This document shows positions 1 to 11,300 of a DNA stretch of 64,000 bases, in pieces. The notes under the pieces were generated by a model. That model saw nothing but the letters and a program-made list of their open reading frames with translations. It did not search any database and had not been told where the DNA came from. How positions within the stretch are numbered: the first letter of the stretch is position 1; each line of letters begins with the position of its first letter. Position numbers and translations under genes: made by a program. This DNA is from Amphiura filiformis (lineage: Eukaryota; Echinodermata; Ophiuroidea; Amphilepidida; Amphiuridae). The DNA lies in the NCBI RefSeq assembly GCF_039555335.1, contig NC_092628.1, positions 98,088,536-98,152,535 on the forward strand, given 5' to 3'.

Positions 1-250
1 AAATAAGCTCATTAATATTCATAAATATGCAAATAACATGACACAAAACGATACAGCACATCAGGCTACCACATCCTATCCTCATACCAAGTTTGAAGTT
101 GACTGGTTACTGCGTTGGAGCTGCAGAGTGGATTAATGAATTTGCTTCCGCCCGGACAGCCAAACAAACAAAGATACAAACAAACAGAGAAGCAAACAAC
201 CATCTGGATGATAACATAAGCCCCACATATGTGTGGGGGCCAAAAAAGTT
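1..250 (-). repeat. Dispersed repeat, copy A, cut by window edge
   Basis: The reverse complement of this stretch resembles 15540-15950. Shared parts are a segment around ACACATGTGTG, a run of TTTGTTTG-like pentamers, a GCAGAAGCAAATT block, and a tail containing ATTTGCATATTTATGAATAT. It is non-coding as far as can be seen. The family class (SINE or other) is not recognised. It sits inside what would be intron 1 of the partial minus-strand gene. Confidence 0.6.
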
Positions 251-1073
251 ACCATGTTGATGTAACAATATGCAAATTAGTTTAGTTAATAGCTGTTGCA
301 CAAAATACATAAAAACCGACATGTGGTGCAAAATGGAAACCTCAAACAGGTCAAAAAGCCCATAAACCAGGGTCTCTCAAACATAATCTGAAATAAAAAA
401 AAAACTATGTGTATTTAGTTACAGATTTACAGTAAACAAGATAAGATCAGGGGTGTAGGTAAGACACTTTCACCCCGCCCCAAAATTACCAAAGGCCAAA
501 AAGTCCACTTTGCGAGTGTAGCAAGCTAAATGAAACCCCAGATTTTTAAAGCTTTTGTAAGGATTGTCTGTTTTGATGTCACAGCCATCCCTTATGATCC
601 TTAAACAATAACAACACAAATGTTCCTTATAAAAGGCTTAACACAAAGTGGGTTCATCTGAGTAAATATGGGAGGAAATAAGACACAAAGACATGCAAGT
701 CAAGTCACAATGTAATTTTAGTGATCTCATATGAATATTTATTCATCATAGCTGCAACACTCTAATCTTTGGCGTGATCTTAAGAAATAAAACACTATCT
801 CTCACTAATGCTTAACATCTCGTCAGAAGACGTAAGAAAAAGTCAGTATAGCTTTGTTGAATGCCAATTCCTTGAGCATTGGAAACAGACCTATGATAAC
901 GCATCTCATATCAACATTTCAAAAACAGTATGCCTCGCGGCGGATTCAACTTGATCTGGCAGTGTGGGTTATAGCAAACCTTAATTCATAATCAACATAG
1001 ATTTACATAGTTAACCTGAATTTTGACTTGGCAAACCTTTAGAACTTTCCACATAGGGCTGTAGCAAACATAC
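251..1073. other. Gene-free stretch, probable intron 1 of the minus-strand partial gene
   Basis: No convincing reading frame or repeat was recognised here. If the exon at 1074-1214 belongs to a working gene, this stretch is its first intron. The corresponding intron of the complete gene is about 1.5 kb, so the next exon would be expected beyond the left edge. Confidence 0.4.
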
Positions 1074-1214
1074 TTTATGTGCATGGTGTTCTTCAAATTT
1101 GAGTTCTGGGTTGGACCATATTTCCTGGCTAATCTTGTTTAGATCTTCTGCACTGCTGTCTACTCTGGCAATCACCTTCTCTCGGATGCAATTCCAATCT
1201 GCTGCTGACCCCAT
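1074..1214 (-). CDS. First coding exon of a second PM20D2-like gene (partial, rest outside window)
   Basis: The 47-codon exon reads [18 protein letters not shown]... and ends HHAHK. It differs from exon 1 of the complete gene at 20743-20883 by only two residues (Cys for Ser at 9, Lys for Asn at 39). It ends at the same place, immediately before GTATGT, a good 5' splice site, and in the same phase 0. The 5' flank is also duplicated: about 130 bp upstream (to about 1345) match about 150 bp upstream of 20743. This part of M20 peptidases is the N-terminal helix, before the metal-binding residues. No further exon is visible to the left edge. It may be a head-to-head paralogue continuing off the window or an orphan exon copy; the preserved reading frame and donor favour the former. 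Confidence 0.7.
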
Positions 1215-1884
1215 GATGTGGTAATGTCAATTCTACATACCGGGTATACAAAGTTTAAAAAGTACATGTTCAAAGTTCAATACAAATAGTTCCTGGTATC
1301 AAAAATTTAAGGATCACATCACTGTTTATTATTTCTTTAAAAACAAATACTGTATTTGTTCCAATAACCGCCCAGTGCGCTTAACAAAGTCATTTTGGGT
1401 GGGCACTTATTTTTTACATTGTTTACATAATTGCATACTTAAAAAATAATCCAAAATATTCAGTGGCGTGTCCTGGGGGGGCTTTGGGTGCAAGCCCCCA
1501 GCACTTTGTTAAAAACCGTGTAAAATCAGCCGTTTTTTGGTGATTTTAGCCATTAAGCCCCCCCGCATAACTCTGAAAGCCCCTTTGAGCCTCCCGCAGG
1601 AAAAGATCCTGGACATGACAGTGATATTCATCCATCATCATCAGTGAGTGTGCATGCCATATGTTTCAAACCATGATCCAGATTTGCATGGACAGTTAAT
1701 ATTATCAGTTTGCTTGTTGTCAACTGGGTGGACGCTTTATATAGGGGCATGTCATGGGCGTTTAATGTTATCAATGGAACCAAATATGTACAGTATGGTT
1801 GACATTAGTTTCTAAGAAGGTCAAATTGGAGTTAAATATACAGACCAACCCCCACAGGTATAAAGTCCAAGCATCACCCATAAG
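1215..1884. other. Gene-free stretch upstream of the partial gene
   Basis: Positions 1215 to about 1345 are the duplicated 5' flank of the partial exon and may hold its promoter. Around 1462-1615 there is a C-rich and G-rich piece of the kind common in dispersed repeats (GTGGCGTGTCC..., runs of C). Nothing else was recognised. Confidence 0.4.
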
Positions 1885-2520
1885 CTCCTTTAATGGGTGG
1901 GGTATGAGCGTTTGGACAATATTTTTTGTGGGACATGAGAGCACATCAGACATATCGAATTGCATTCTAAATATGAAGAATGTCCTGATGATATCAAATA
2001 ATTTTTTTTTTTTTTAAATTCGCAATATAATACACATTTTATGGCAAATTATTCAAAATCAATATTTTTGATATTTAACAATCCTCAAAGTAAACTTTAT
2101 AAATCTAATTATATGTACTTAAAGTGTATGTAGCTGGGATGAAAAGCCGACAATCAATTGAAAATTTTGACCTTTCACATTGTAGTATGTATAATCGACT
2201 GAATATTCGGTCTAACATTGAAGATGGATTTTTTTCCCAAAAACACCAAAAATGTATATCTTCAATAATATGAAAGGTCAAAATTTTCAACTGATCATCG
2301 GCTTTTATCCCAGCTACATATTCCATACACCTTAAGTTTACTTCAAGGAATCAAGGTTATATCAAAAGTTTTTAAAATATCAAATTTTAGTAATTTGTCA
2401 TAAAATTTGTATTATATCGCAAATTTCAAATAATCAACATTATTTGATATCAGAAGGACATCTCATTGTCCACAAAAAATACTGTCCAAACGCTCATACC
2501 AGAGCCCTTAATGAGGGCCA
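1885..2520. mobile_element. Foldback (long inverted repeat) element, about 0.64 kb
   Basis: The left arm, with GGTATGAGCGTTTGGACA, returns in reverse complement near 2490. Further matched blocks follow inward: GATATCAAATAAT, GCGATATAATACA, AGCTGGGAT and AAAATTTTGACCTTTCA. The element therefore folds over nearly its full length. No transposase is coded, so it is a non-autonomous TIR element. Exact ends and target duplication were not resolved. Confidence 0.7.
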
Positions 2521-3339
2521 ATCATTCCAGAAGTGAGAGGGATGAAAAATACCCAGTACCCACATATTTTTATGGTCTACAATGTATGCAAAAACATGCA
2601 AAGCTCAATCACATTTACAAGAAGGCACGCAGGACTGGCATTTGTTAGACCCCGGTCAGACGTGCATGTTTTTACCAAGTGACCACACCCGACTATGGTC
2701 GTACCATCTTTCACAACCAACTCTGTGTGACCCGCACAGTGCGTCATCCAATCATGCATTTCAGCATGAAAACAACCATTACCCGAGGAGTGCAATGTAG
2801 GTGGTTGGTTTCTGGATGTGCTCTGAGGCCATTTACTGCATTTACTGTACGTTGTCTTTTAAACAAAACTGTGGGTATTCTCGGCTTTTAAGTTTATAGG
2901 CTGTGCTTGCGCGAGAATCTTGAAAATCCACTCAATTTGTAATTTTCTCCTGATTTGCAATGATAAAGATGCAGATCAAGAACTTTATAATAAATCAAGT
3001 TTGGTTTGGGTAGGGGTGTGCAGACCCATCAAATATCATGATGTACAAAATGTTAAGTCAAGTCATACTCATGGTCATATAATTATAAGTAAAGACCAAT
3101 TAGATCATAAATGTCTAAAATGACGACCATGCGACTATCATCATTCATGATCATGGAAGACCAGACAAAAGCCAATCCTGTCCAAAAGTGGGTTTTCTTA
3201 TTTCTAAATATCGGTTGGGCATTCATGAGATGCTAATTTCTATTGTGTTTTTCTATTGTGACGAACACGCATCTATTCAATTCTCTCTTACTTCACTGGA
3301 CATGGATGGTGTATAGAAATGATAGCCATCGAGGTCGCT
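2521..3339. other. Gene-free stretch
   Basis: Short overlapping frames on both strands show no family resemblance. No repeat was recognised. Confidence 0.4.
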
Positions 3340-4225
3340 TCACTAAAGTCATGAAAAGATTATGTGTTCGTATTGTTCTCAGAAAAAACCCAGGTTTCAA
3401 CTCGAAAAAGTGCTACACCATGCGGATCCATAGAAAGAAGAACCCTATCATCCATAGCTACAACATGAAGGGAGATAGGCTGTCAGCAATATCCAGTCAA
3501 GCGTATTTGGGTGTTGAGATTCATGGGAAGCTGAGTTGGAAACCACACATCGCAAATGTAACATCTAAAGCATCGCAATCCCTGGGATTTATCAGAAGGA
3601 ATCTTGCGCAGTGTTCAACAGCAACAAAACAGCTAAACACCACCCTCGTGAGATCCCAACTTGAATATGCTGGAGCCATATGGGACCCCTACAGACAGAA
3701 TCAGGTAGATCAGCTTGAAAGAGTACAACGAAGAGCAGTGAGATTCATCTCTGGCAACTACAATCGTGAAGATAGTGTCACAGCCATGAGAGAGGAGCTT
3801 GGTCTACCACCTCTTCAAAAAAGAAGACAACACAGTAGATGGGTCATGATGCATAAGATCATTCATGGACATGTGGCCATCCCCCTGCCGGATTACATTC
3901 AACCCAGGGCTCGCACTACCAGAAGTCAACAACAGCACCGTTTCACCAGACTAAGCACAAGCAGTGACTCCTACAAACATAGCTTCTTCCCCAGAACGTT
4001 GAAGGAATGGGATGGTCTTCCTCAAAATATCATTGAGCTGCCCTCAGTGGAGCAGTTCAAGGATGCCATCGCAACGCTCTAAAGCAGTCCAGCATCTCCA
4101 TGTACATAGTCACCAGCACAAGAACATGTACATAGTTTACACTTGCACCACACCATCGGTCGTCTGCAGCACCCTCGTCCAGATGCTGAACAGGCTCTGA
4201 CGAGAATCAACGAAGTAGAAGTAGA
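3340..4225 (+). mobile_element. 5'-truncated non-LTR retrotransposon (CR1/L2/Jockey-type), RT C-terminal part
   Basis: An open frame to the stop at 4080-4082 encodes the region after the catalytic palm of a LINE reverse transcriptase. It has an FNSKKC...RKKNPI motif, then YLGVEIHGKLSWKPHI, then a helical stretch ending LEYAGAIWDP and LERVQRRAVRFI, then ELPSVEQFKDAI. This order is typical of CR1/L2/Jockey-related LINEs. The endonuclease and YxDD palm are missing through 5' truncation. After the stop comes a 3' UTR ending in GAAGTAGAAGTAGAAG repeats, a normal LINE tail. The frame is still open over about 240 codons, so the insertion may be fairly recent. It cannot move by itself. Confidence 0.85.
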
Positions 4226-4676
4226 AGAGGTATGCAGTGTCTCATATGATCAATCTGTTACATCCAGGGGAAGCTTCCTAAGCAAAGTTCATCCTCTTGG
4301 GACAGTCTCCAAGGAAGTGGAAAGACTCACCCAGTGGAAATAGAGATTTCCCAATTCACCAGCTATGGGACTGCAACCCAGTGAGCAGCTACCACCTGGA
4401 GCTGATTCCACATGGCCTGAGTGGCGGTGTCTCAACAGACTAAGATCAGGGGTCGGAAGGTGCAAGGTCGTTTTGCAGAAATGGGGCTACCTACCAGAAG
4501 GGCAAAACACTACCTGTGAGTGTGGAACGGTTCCACAGACTATGGAACACCTGTTGGTGTGTCCACAGATGGGGCAACACTGTACACATGAGGACCTAGC
4601 TGAATTCATCGATTCTGCTCGTCACTGCGTCAGCTATTGGCTCGGGTGCATTTGACCCTGCGCTTGGACACGCTAA
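4226..4676 (+). mobile_element. 3' fragment of a second LINE
   Basis: The frame 4365-4655 encodes a short C-terminal domain with CECGTVPQTMEHLLVCP, a Cys/His cluster characteristic of the C-terminus of I/Jockey-like and related LINE reverse transcriptases, preceded by RLRSGVGRCK. The upstream frame 4230-4343 appears to be the preceding piece, separated by a stop. The fragment ends in an AAGAAGAAG tail just before the next LINE starts, so LINE ends are stacked in the same direction. Confidence 0.75.
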
Positions 4677-4680
4677 GAAG

Positions 4681-6775
4681 AAGAATCTGTTACATGTATG
4701 TAAACTCTCTGAATTCAATGTTCTGAGTGAAAAAGATGTTGTTGATCTTGTAAATAATTCTAATGCCAAAAGTTGTTGGCTTGACCCTGTACCCACATGG
4801 TACTTGAAAGAAAACATTTCTATTTTTGCTCCTGTTATAAGGGCTGTGCAATAATTATGAGCCCTGGGGGAGGGTAAAATTGGGGGGGGGCAAGAAATTT
4901 TTGGTGAGCCAAAAGGGGGGGGGGGAAGCAATTTTTGGCAAGCCGAGAGGGGGGAAGCGATTTTGGCACGATTCACGGGCACCTTTTAATAAAATGCTTT
5001 AAAAGGCTTAGGGAAAACGCTTAAAAAGTACGGAAACGCTTAAATATGCAAATTTTCCTGCTCGCTGCCCTCGCAACATACATCTAGACCATATAAAGTT
5101 TGAATTTGGGATCCCAAAATTTGGCATGTCCAAGGGGGGCAAAGAATTTTGGCGGGCCGAGAGGGGGGCAGCGATTTTTGGCGAGCCGTTCGAAATTTTT
5201 CGGGGGCTGATAATTATTGCACAGCCCCTAACACATATGATGAATATGTCATTATCCACCTGTATTTTTCCTGACATTCTCAAACAAGCCATAATAAATC
5301 CAATCATCAAAAACCAGTCTCTTGATCCAAATAATCTGAAAAACTACCGGCCAGTTGCTAATATACCTTTCTTGTCTAAACTGATTGAAAAACATGTTTT
5401 TAATTGCATAAAGGTCCATATGGAAGAGCACAGGTTAGGTGAGGAGCTGCAGTCCGCCTATCGGTCAGCTCATAGTACTGAAACGGCTCTCCTCCAAGTA
5501 AAATCTGACATAATGAATTACATCCATAACCAACAAGGTGTGTTCCTGGCCCTGTTGGACCTTTCTGCCGCGTTTGACACGGTTGAGCATACTATACTTG
5601 TGAGCAGAATAGCAAATGAGATCGGTCTGTCAGGAACTGCACTTATGTGGTATAATTAAGTCTTATTTTACTGGAAGGAAAACCAAAGTTGTTATCAATA
5701 GTGCTTTTTCAGAACCTCGCCACATGGATTACGGTCTCCCACAGGGCTCAATTGTTGGACCTGCGTCATTCAAGATTTACACTATTCCTATCGGTCGCAT
5801 CATCAGAAAACATCACATCTCTTACCACATGTATGCAGATGATATTCAACTCTATCTTGACTTCAATCCGTCAAGACTGAGTTCTTTGTAGCAGTGTCAC
5901 ATAATAATTAACAAACGCAAGATGCTGCCAGTTCATCTCCAACTTGGTTCTGAAAGTGTCCACCCTTCAGATACTGTTCGCAATCTGGGCATCTTGTTTG
6001 ACACTCACATGTCTATGTCTCCTCATATTTACGGACTCTGCAAATCAATCACTTTTCAACTCCGCAACATCTCACGCATACGTCGGTTTCTAGACACAGA
6101 TTCTTGTCATCACATCATTAGTGCTCCTGTACTCTCTCGTTTAGATTACGGAAATGCACTCATTTTGGGATCAAACCAGGTGGACCTTGCCAAACTTCAA
6201 CGTTTACAAAACTGGGCTGTTAAACTCATTCACTGTGCCAACAAACGTGATCATGCCACACCACACCTGAGACAGTTACATTGGTTGCCTGTACAGGAAC
6301 GTATCCAATTTAAAATTCTGGTTCTTGTTTTTAAGTGTAGGGCCTATATATCATTGCTCCGCCATATCTTGCTTCAAACTTGACTGCTTACGCATCATCT
6401 AGTAGTGGCTTGCACTCGTCTACAGATACTACCCGGCTTATGGAACACAAAATTCATCCACGGAATCTCCAATCTGCTGCTGATAGATCTTTTTATTACT
6501 ATGCACCAAGATTATGGAACAAAATCCCAATTGCTCTGCGCACTGCCATATCGCTTAATATCTTCAAGAAAAATTTAAAATCATATCTCTTTCCAAAATG
6601 AGTTTGTAATTGTACATGTTATGATGTAGCATATATTTGTTTGCTCTGTCATTATTTTTTATGCTTGTTGATTTTATATTGTTTTGCTGTATCATCACAC
6701 CCGCTGTGGTCTTTATGAAATGGCGGGTTATAAAAGCCTTGTTGTATGTATGTATGTATGCATGTATGTATGTCA
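4681..6775 (+). mobile_element. LINE reverse transcriptase, CR1/L2/Rex-like, split by a DNA element and frameshifts
   Basis: Reading begins about 4688 with KLSEFNVLSEKDVVDLV...DPVPTWYLKENI and the start of the RT domain. It breaks off at 4840 where a Harbinger-type element is inserted, and resumes at 5229 with FPDILKQAIINPIIK and NYRPVANIPFLSKLIEK. Fingers and palm follow: LLDLSAAFDTVEHTIL, then after a frameshift near 5655 GLPQGSIVGP and the catalytic HMYADD at about 5826-5843. Another shift leads into DTVRNLGILFD and SRLDYGNALILG, then LHWLPVQERIQFKILVLVFK, and a last frame ending KKNLKSYLFPK at 6601. The 3' tail has GGCGGGTTATAAAAGCC and TGTATGTATG repeats, as in CR1/L2 elements. Several stops and shifts make it inactive. 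Confidence 0.85.
4841..5228. mobile_element. PIF/Harbinger-type MITE inserted in the LINE
   Basis: Terminal inverted repeats GGGCTGTGCAATAATTAT...AGCCC and its complement ending CAGCCCC are flanked on both sides by TAA, the three-base target duplication usual for PIF/Harbinger elements. The interior is rich in G runs (left half) with GGCGAGCCG/GGCGGGCCG blocks and has no transposase. Removing it joins the two halves of the LINE reading frame (APVI | LTHMMNMSLS). Confidence 0.8.
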
Positions 6776-6986
6776 CATGCAGTACGGTACTTGCATTTGC
6801 CCGATTTAGACCTAAAATAGGTTGTTTCAAGAAATTCCTGATTCCACCAGAAAACATTAACCAAACTCTTTCCTGATTGGTCAGTAAATAGAGAAGACCT
6901 TCCTTTATCAAAGGATCATCTTTTTTTAAAGAAAAAATTAATGAGATGAGAACTACAACAGGTTGAAGTGACACTATTCAGTCTAT
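6776..6986. other. Short gene-free gap between LINE tail and next element
   Basis: AT-rich, with no recognised coding or repeat signal. Confidence 0.3.
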
Positions 6987-6994
6987 TCTGTGCG

Positions 6995-7157
6995 CAGGGT
7001 TCGAATTTGGCTGTATCGCATAGCAGTTTGCTCCTTATTTTGAAGTAACTGCTACCCAATTTTGCATTTGTATAGCACTCTTTAGTATATGTATCCTGAT
7101 TTATGATGAATTGGCCAAAAACTGCTATGCAAAATTTTTTAACGAATTTGAACCCTG
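6995..7157. mobile_element. hAT-type MITE, 163 bp
   Basis: It starts CAGGGTTCGAATTTG and ends CGAATTTGAACCCTG, with matching inner blocks CGCATAGCAGT and ACTGCTATGC. The flanks TCTGTGCG (6987-6994) and TCTGTGCA (7158-7165) agree at seven of eight bases, the target-site length of hAT transposons. Non-coding. Confidence 0.75.
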
Positions 7158-7165
7158 TCTGTGCA

Positions 7166-7759
7166 TCAGGTCTTGAAATGCAATTATATCCGAATTTGGA
7201 TTGATTCAGACAAGCAAACTTACATACTCATAAAATGTAACTATTTTTGAAGACAAAATGTGCAGGATGGTAAGAAATTAAAGAATGTTTAAGCCTCCAA
7301 AACCCATCTCAAATTATGCACTTCTGACCACCATGTGCATTTTAGATATGCTACCCATCATTTAATAGCTCGAGATACTCTAGCTAAAATACAGATTTAC
7401 ATTTACCCGGTACTATCTTTAAAATCTTACATTATCTTGCTGTATTTCAGCTAGAGCGCCATCCATAGCATATGTAGAGAAACCGGGTTTTTTTTCTCAT
7501 AACCTCGGAACCCGCCCTACTCATTATTTCATTGTACCAATTGCAATTTGCCATAACACATTACGTAATCAACATGAAAGCTTTTGTGAGGACATAGTGA
7601 GTGGATAAGAAACTGACAGCTGAGGATAGGACGACACACCGATTTTTAGTTGTCAATCATGGCTTGCTGCAACTTAACGTTTTAGTATTTTTTTACTGCA
7701 TGGCATTCCGCAAGCACCGTGACAAATTATGCTGTATTTTTCCAAAGATCATCTCATAA
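7166..7759. other. Gene-free stretch
   Basis: No open frame or repeat was recognised. Confidence 0.3.
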
Positions 7760-7761
7760 TA

Positions 7762-7900
7762 GGGTATATTGCTGATCCATTAATTATCCTTTTCTGGTGC
7801 ATTGTGGGATAGAAAAGGGAGCAAATTAGCGATCGATTTGCCCCCTTTTCAATCCCACAATGCACCAGAAAAGGATAATTAATGGATCAGCAATATACCC
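7762..7900. mobile_element. Near-perfect palindromic MITE, 139 bp, TA-flanked
   Basis: Arms of about 60 bp, starting GGGTATATTGCTGATCCATT, match their complement with about one mismatch around a loop near AGCGATCGAT. TA is present on both sides (7760-7761, 7901-7902), as for Tc1/mariner-type insertions. Its RNA would form a long hairpin. Confidence 0.85.
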
Positions 7901-8030
7901 TATGAAGTAAGCTGAATGCGATTTGTACTTTTGTAACATTCCGATTGCTTTTGATCACCTATTATCGGCGAATTTGCTTGAAGTTGAAACACGCGAGTCG
8001 CGAGTTCATGTTGTGTAAACATAATTAGCG

Positions 8031-8329
8031 CAGGGCTGTCAACTCTCACGCATTGGCCGTGAGTCTCACGCATTGGGTCACTTTCTCACGGTCTCACGCC
8101 AAGGTAGTATAATCTCACGCCAAGGTAGTAAAGCTCACGCACAAAGCTGGAAAATGAGTAAAATTTCACGATCGTCATGAATAATTTGTTGCTCCTACCC
8201 CCCCCCTTTTCACATTCGAGCGCCGTGGCTCAAATAATCATGGTACAAAATGAACATTGGAGACGGAGTCGGCAAATCCCGGTACGTCTCTGTCTCACGC
8301 CAAGCAATTCCAAAAAGTTGACAGCCCTG
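8031..8329 (+). mobile_element. hAT-like MITE with internal CTCACGC repeats, 299 bp
   Basis: The ends are CAGGGCTGTCAACT and AGTTGACAGCCCTG. Both sides carry ATTAGCG (8024-8030 and 8330-8336), a seven-base direct repeat. Inside, the unit CTCACGCCAAGGTAGTA is repeated in tandem with variants (about 8091-8140), with CTCACGCATTGG repeats before it. A second, older copy on the other strand is at 10988-11300. Confidence 0.85.
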
Positions 8330-8595
8330 ATTAGCGTGACTGTATCATGTGTGTGGTGTATAAAGGAATTTAGTATTATCTCAAGACTATTTCATTGAAT
8401 ATTTAACTGACACTTACATTCGCCCAAAAACTTCTCCATGACTTTCAATAAGCTTAAAATGCCTCAGGGTTGACAACCTGAATCACTACAAATGAACATA
8501 AGGCTGACATTGAGAATGGACAAGAACTGTCTTTTAAAAAGACATGTTTGGATAAAACCACAGAGGTCGGTATACACAAGAGTCGCATTAGTTTA

Positions 8596-9005
8596 GGGGC
8601 TGTGCAATAATTATGAGCCCCCCCGGGGGGGTAAAATTTCCAAACGGCTCGCCAAAAATCGCTTGCCCCCCTCTCGGCCTGCCACGGCCCGTCAAATATT
8701 CTTTGCCCCCCCCCCCCTTGCGCATGCCAAATTTTTGGGATCCCAATTTACAAACCTTAAATGGTCTATATACCTGTTGCGAGCGCAGCGAGCAGGAAAA
8801 TTTGCATTTGATAGACCCGACAGGTCATCACATGATAGACCCGACAGGTCATCTTTAGGACTCGTTAGGGGCTGTGCAATAATTATGAGCCCCCGGGGGG
8901 GGTAAAATTTCCAAACGGAAATTTGCATTTGAAAAGGAAAATTTGCATTTGATAGACCCGACAGGTCATCACATGATAGACCCGACAGGTCATCTTTAGG
9001 ACTCT
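8596..9005 (+). mobile_element. Composite of two PIF/Harbinger-type MITE fragments with a duplicated tail
   Basis: GGGGCTGTGCAATAATTATG occurs at 8596 and at 8868, each preceded by TTA, matching the ends of the element at 4841-5228. Both are followed by a G/C-run block and GTAAAATTTCCAAACGG. A segment with GATAGACCCGACAGGTCATC (itself doubled) is present at about 8809-8860 and again at about 8950-9004. No right-hand terminal repeat is seen, so both copies are truncated or rearranged. Confidence 0.65.
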
Positions 9006-9434
9006 TAATACATGTTCACGTAACCGCCTGAACTCATTTGCATAGGTTTGGAGGTGGCCTGATCGTATTTTGATTCGTCGAACACCTAATTTGCATAGGT
9101 TTGGAGGTTTCCATATTTGGGTTTACGTAATTAATTATTAACGACCCAGACGTTGTTTACATCATGACGTCATTAGAGCTGGTCACTTCGTCAAAATCCG
9201 ACGAACGAACGTTTGCAGTTTTCTTTTTATTACTGTTATATCGTGAAATACCATGCAGCTGACGTGTTAGTCCAATATGCATAGGAAAATATTAATAACC
9301 CGGAAGTGGCAGCACCAGAAGAAATGACGTCATTTCTGGATTTCAGCCGGAATGGTTACGTTCACTGCCGTGCATCAGTATAGGCATCAGCTTATCTAGG
9401 TTTTACTAAAGTAAAACATAAAGTAAAACATCTT

Positions 9435-9795
9435 TGGATAAAACCCACAGAATTAGAGGAGAACCGGGACTCCCTATACCGCCACGTACAATCGCGCCGT
9501 CAGCTATGGGTAGAAAATTGGGGGTATTCTGGTCCTTGCCGACGGTGCGCGGAGACGAACCGAAAAAAATTCTGCGTCTCATCTTTAGCGCCTTGGACCG
9601 GGGTATCGCGTGCAGGTCGCATCAAGTGCGTCTCTCATGCAAGTGCGCCCATCATCCATGTCACTCTTGCATGACAACGATTGCCTCGAGCGCATTCCGA
9701 GGGAAACCGAATACCCCCAATTTTTGCTCCATGCCTGTATCAAGATGGCAGCCGAGTCCCGGTTCTCTGGTTTTAATTCTGTGATAAAACCGTAG
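9435..9795. mobile_element. Foldback element, about 0.36 kb
   Basis: The left arm (CACAGAATTA, GAGAACCGGGACTC, ATTGGGGGTATTC) is matched in reverse complement by the right arm (GAATACCCCCAATTTTTG, GAGTCCCGGTTCTC, TAATTCTGTG). Non-coding; target site not resolved. Confidence 0.7.
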
Positions 9796-10987
9796 ATTAT
9801 TCATACACAGATTGGAATTTTCCATGCCTGTGCCCTCTAAGCGTACTCAAATTCAACTGACGCCGGTACAGCGTACAGACCTGGTGACATCGCCTATCTT
9901 ATGCGCGAAGCTTCTTTTTGTGCCTTTCGCGCTCGTTTGCGCTTATTTTTGAGTTCACGCTGTACCGTACCTGACTTAGCGCCGATCCCCTGAGGCAACA
10001 TGCCATGTTTCCGCGGTATGGGATAAAACAAACAAACAAACAAAGGAAACACCCCATCAAACAAACAACCGGGCAAACAACCAATTAAACCAAGTTAACC
10101 AACCAAAACAAAAAGGCCTAAATTCGGGCTGGTATTTTCTTCGGAGGGGGGTCCTAACAACTAAATTGCGACTCAGTCGGACATCCGGGAACATTGTCCC
10201 CTTCGTCCCCTTTGCACAAGCGTGCGCACATAGCAACCAGCTCGAGAAAGGGGAACTGCACATGCGCACACATGTTTACAAGGCTATTTCCCCTTTGTGA
10301 CGTCAGCCCGACCAAGAGACTGGAAGCTAAGAGAATAGCTCCAACTTTGAAGGGACACCGTCATGTGACCGGTTTCTGCCATAAGCTGTATTTATAAACT
10401 TCCATTCTTGCTTTAGTATGGTCATCTAAAATATGATCGATGTGCAATTCTGGGTAGTTTGTTGTCGACCTCATCCAAAAGCTTCCAAGTATGGAGTTCT
10501 GACCGCCCGATAAAAAGGATTAAAAAAATTCATAACCCAAGCTAACTAGTCAAGTGGGTGGGGCCATGCAAATCCTGGCAGTGGCGTAGCATCATAGGGG
10601 TACTGGGGTCCCGTACCCCCCCCCCCCCCATCGACGGTTGCAAAATTTAGAAAATCTCATAGGAAATTGCCAAAAACGGCTTGTGCCCCCCCCATCAGAC
10701 CCGTGCCCCCCAATCATGGTCGTTTGCCATTTGTGTAGCATTTTGCTACGCGACAAGTTCGACAACAGCTATTTCCAACACTGCCCCTCGGGCATAAACA
10801 ACCGTTCATACATTTGTGCTATATAACGGGCGCGCATGATTGGTCGAGAGCTGGGCATAAACAACGTTCATGCCCGGCTACTTCAGCGTGACGATTTCGG
10901 CATTAAAAAAACGCTGAAAATCGCATTTTTAAGAATCTTATATCTTATTTTTTGTTATTACCGTATTTGATGGAAAACGATCATTGA
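9796..10987. other. Gene-free stretch
   Basis: It includes a CAAACAAA run near 10027-10090 and a C-rich repeat piece (GTGGCGTAGC... with long C runs) at about 10577-10720, of a type seen in other dispersed repeats here. The motif GGGCATAAACAAC occurs around 10790 and 10853, and a related GCATGATCATTGTTTATGCCC lies beyond the next element at about 11306. No gene recognised. Confidence 0.35.
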
Positions 10988-11300
10988 ATGTTTGGGAATG
11001 TTTTTGGAATTGCTTGCTGTGAGACAGAAGCATACCGGGATTTGCCGACTTCAGTGTTCATTATGACCGATGATTATTTGAGCCACGGAACTCGAGAATG
11101 TGAAAAGCGGGGTGGGTGTAGGAACAATAAATTATTCATGACGATGCGTGAGATTTTACTCATTTTTCATCTTTTTGTGTGTGATTTATTACCTGCAGGG
11201 GTGTGAGATTTTACTACCTTGGCGTGAGAGACCGTGAGAAAGTGACCCAATGCGTGACGGACTCACGGCCCGATGATGCATGAGAGTTGACAGCCCTGAT
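10988..11300 (-). mobile_element. Second, diverged copy of the CTCACGC-type hAT-like MITE
   Basis: Its reverse complement follows 8031-8329: CTGTCAACTCTCA at the end, then GTCACGCATTGGGTCACTTT, CTCACGCCAAGGTAGTAAAA, TCGTCATGAATAATTTATTG, and GGCAAATCCCGGTA. The left terminus has decayed: after CCAAAAA it departs from the family. Confidence 0.75.
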
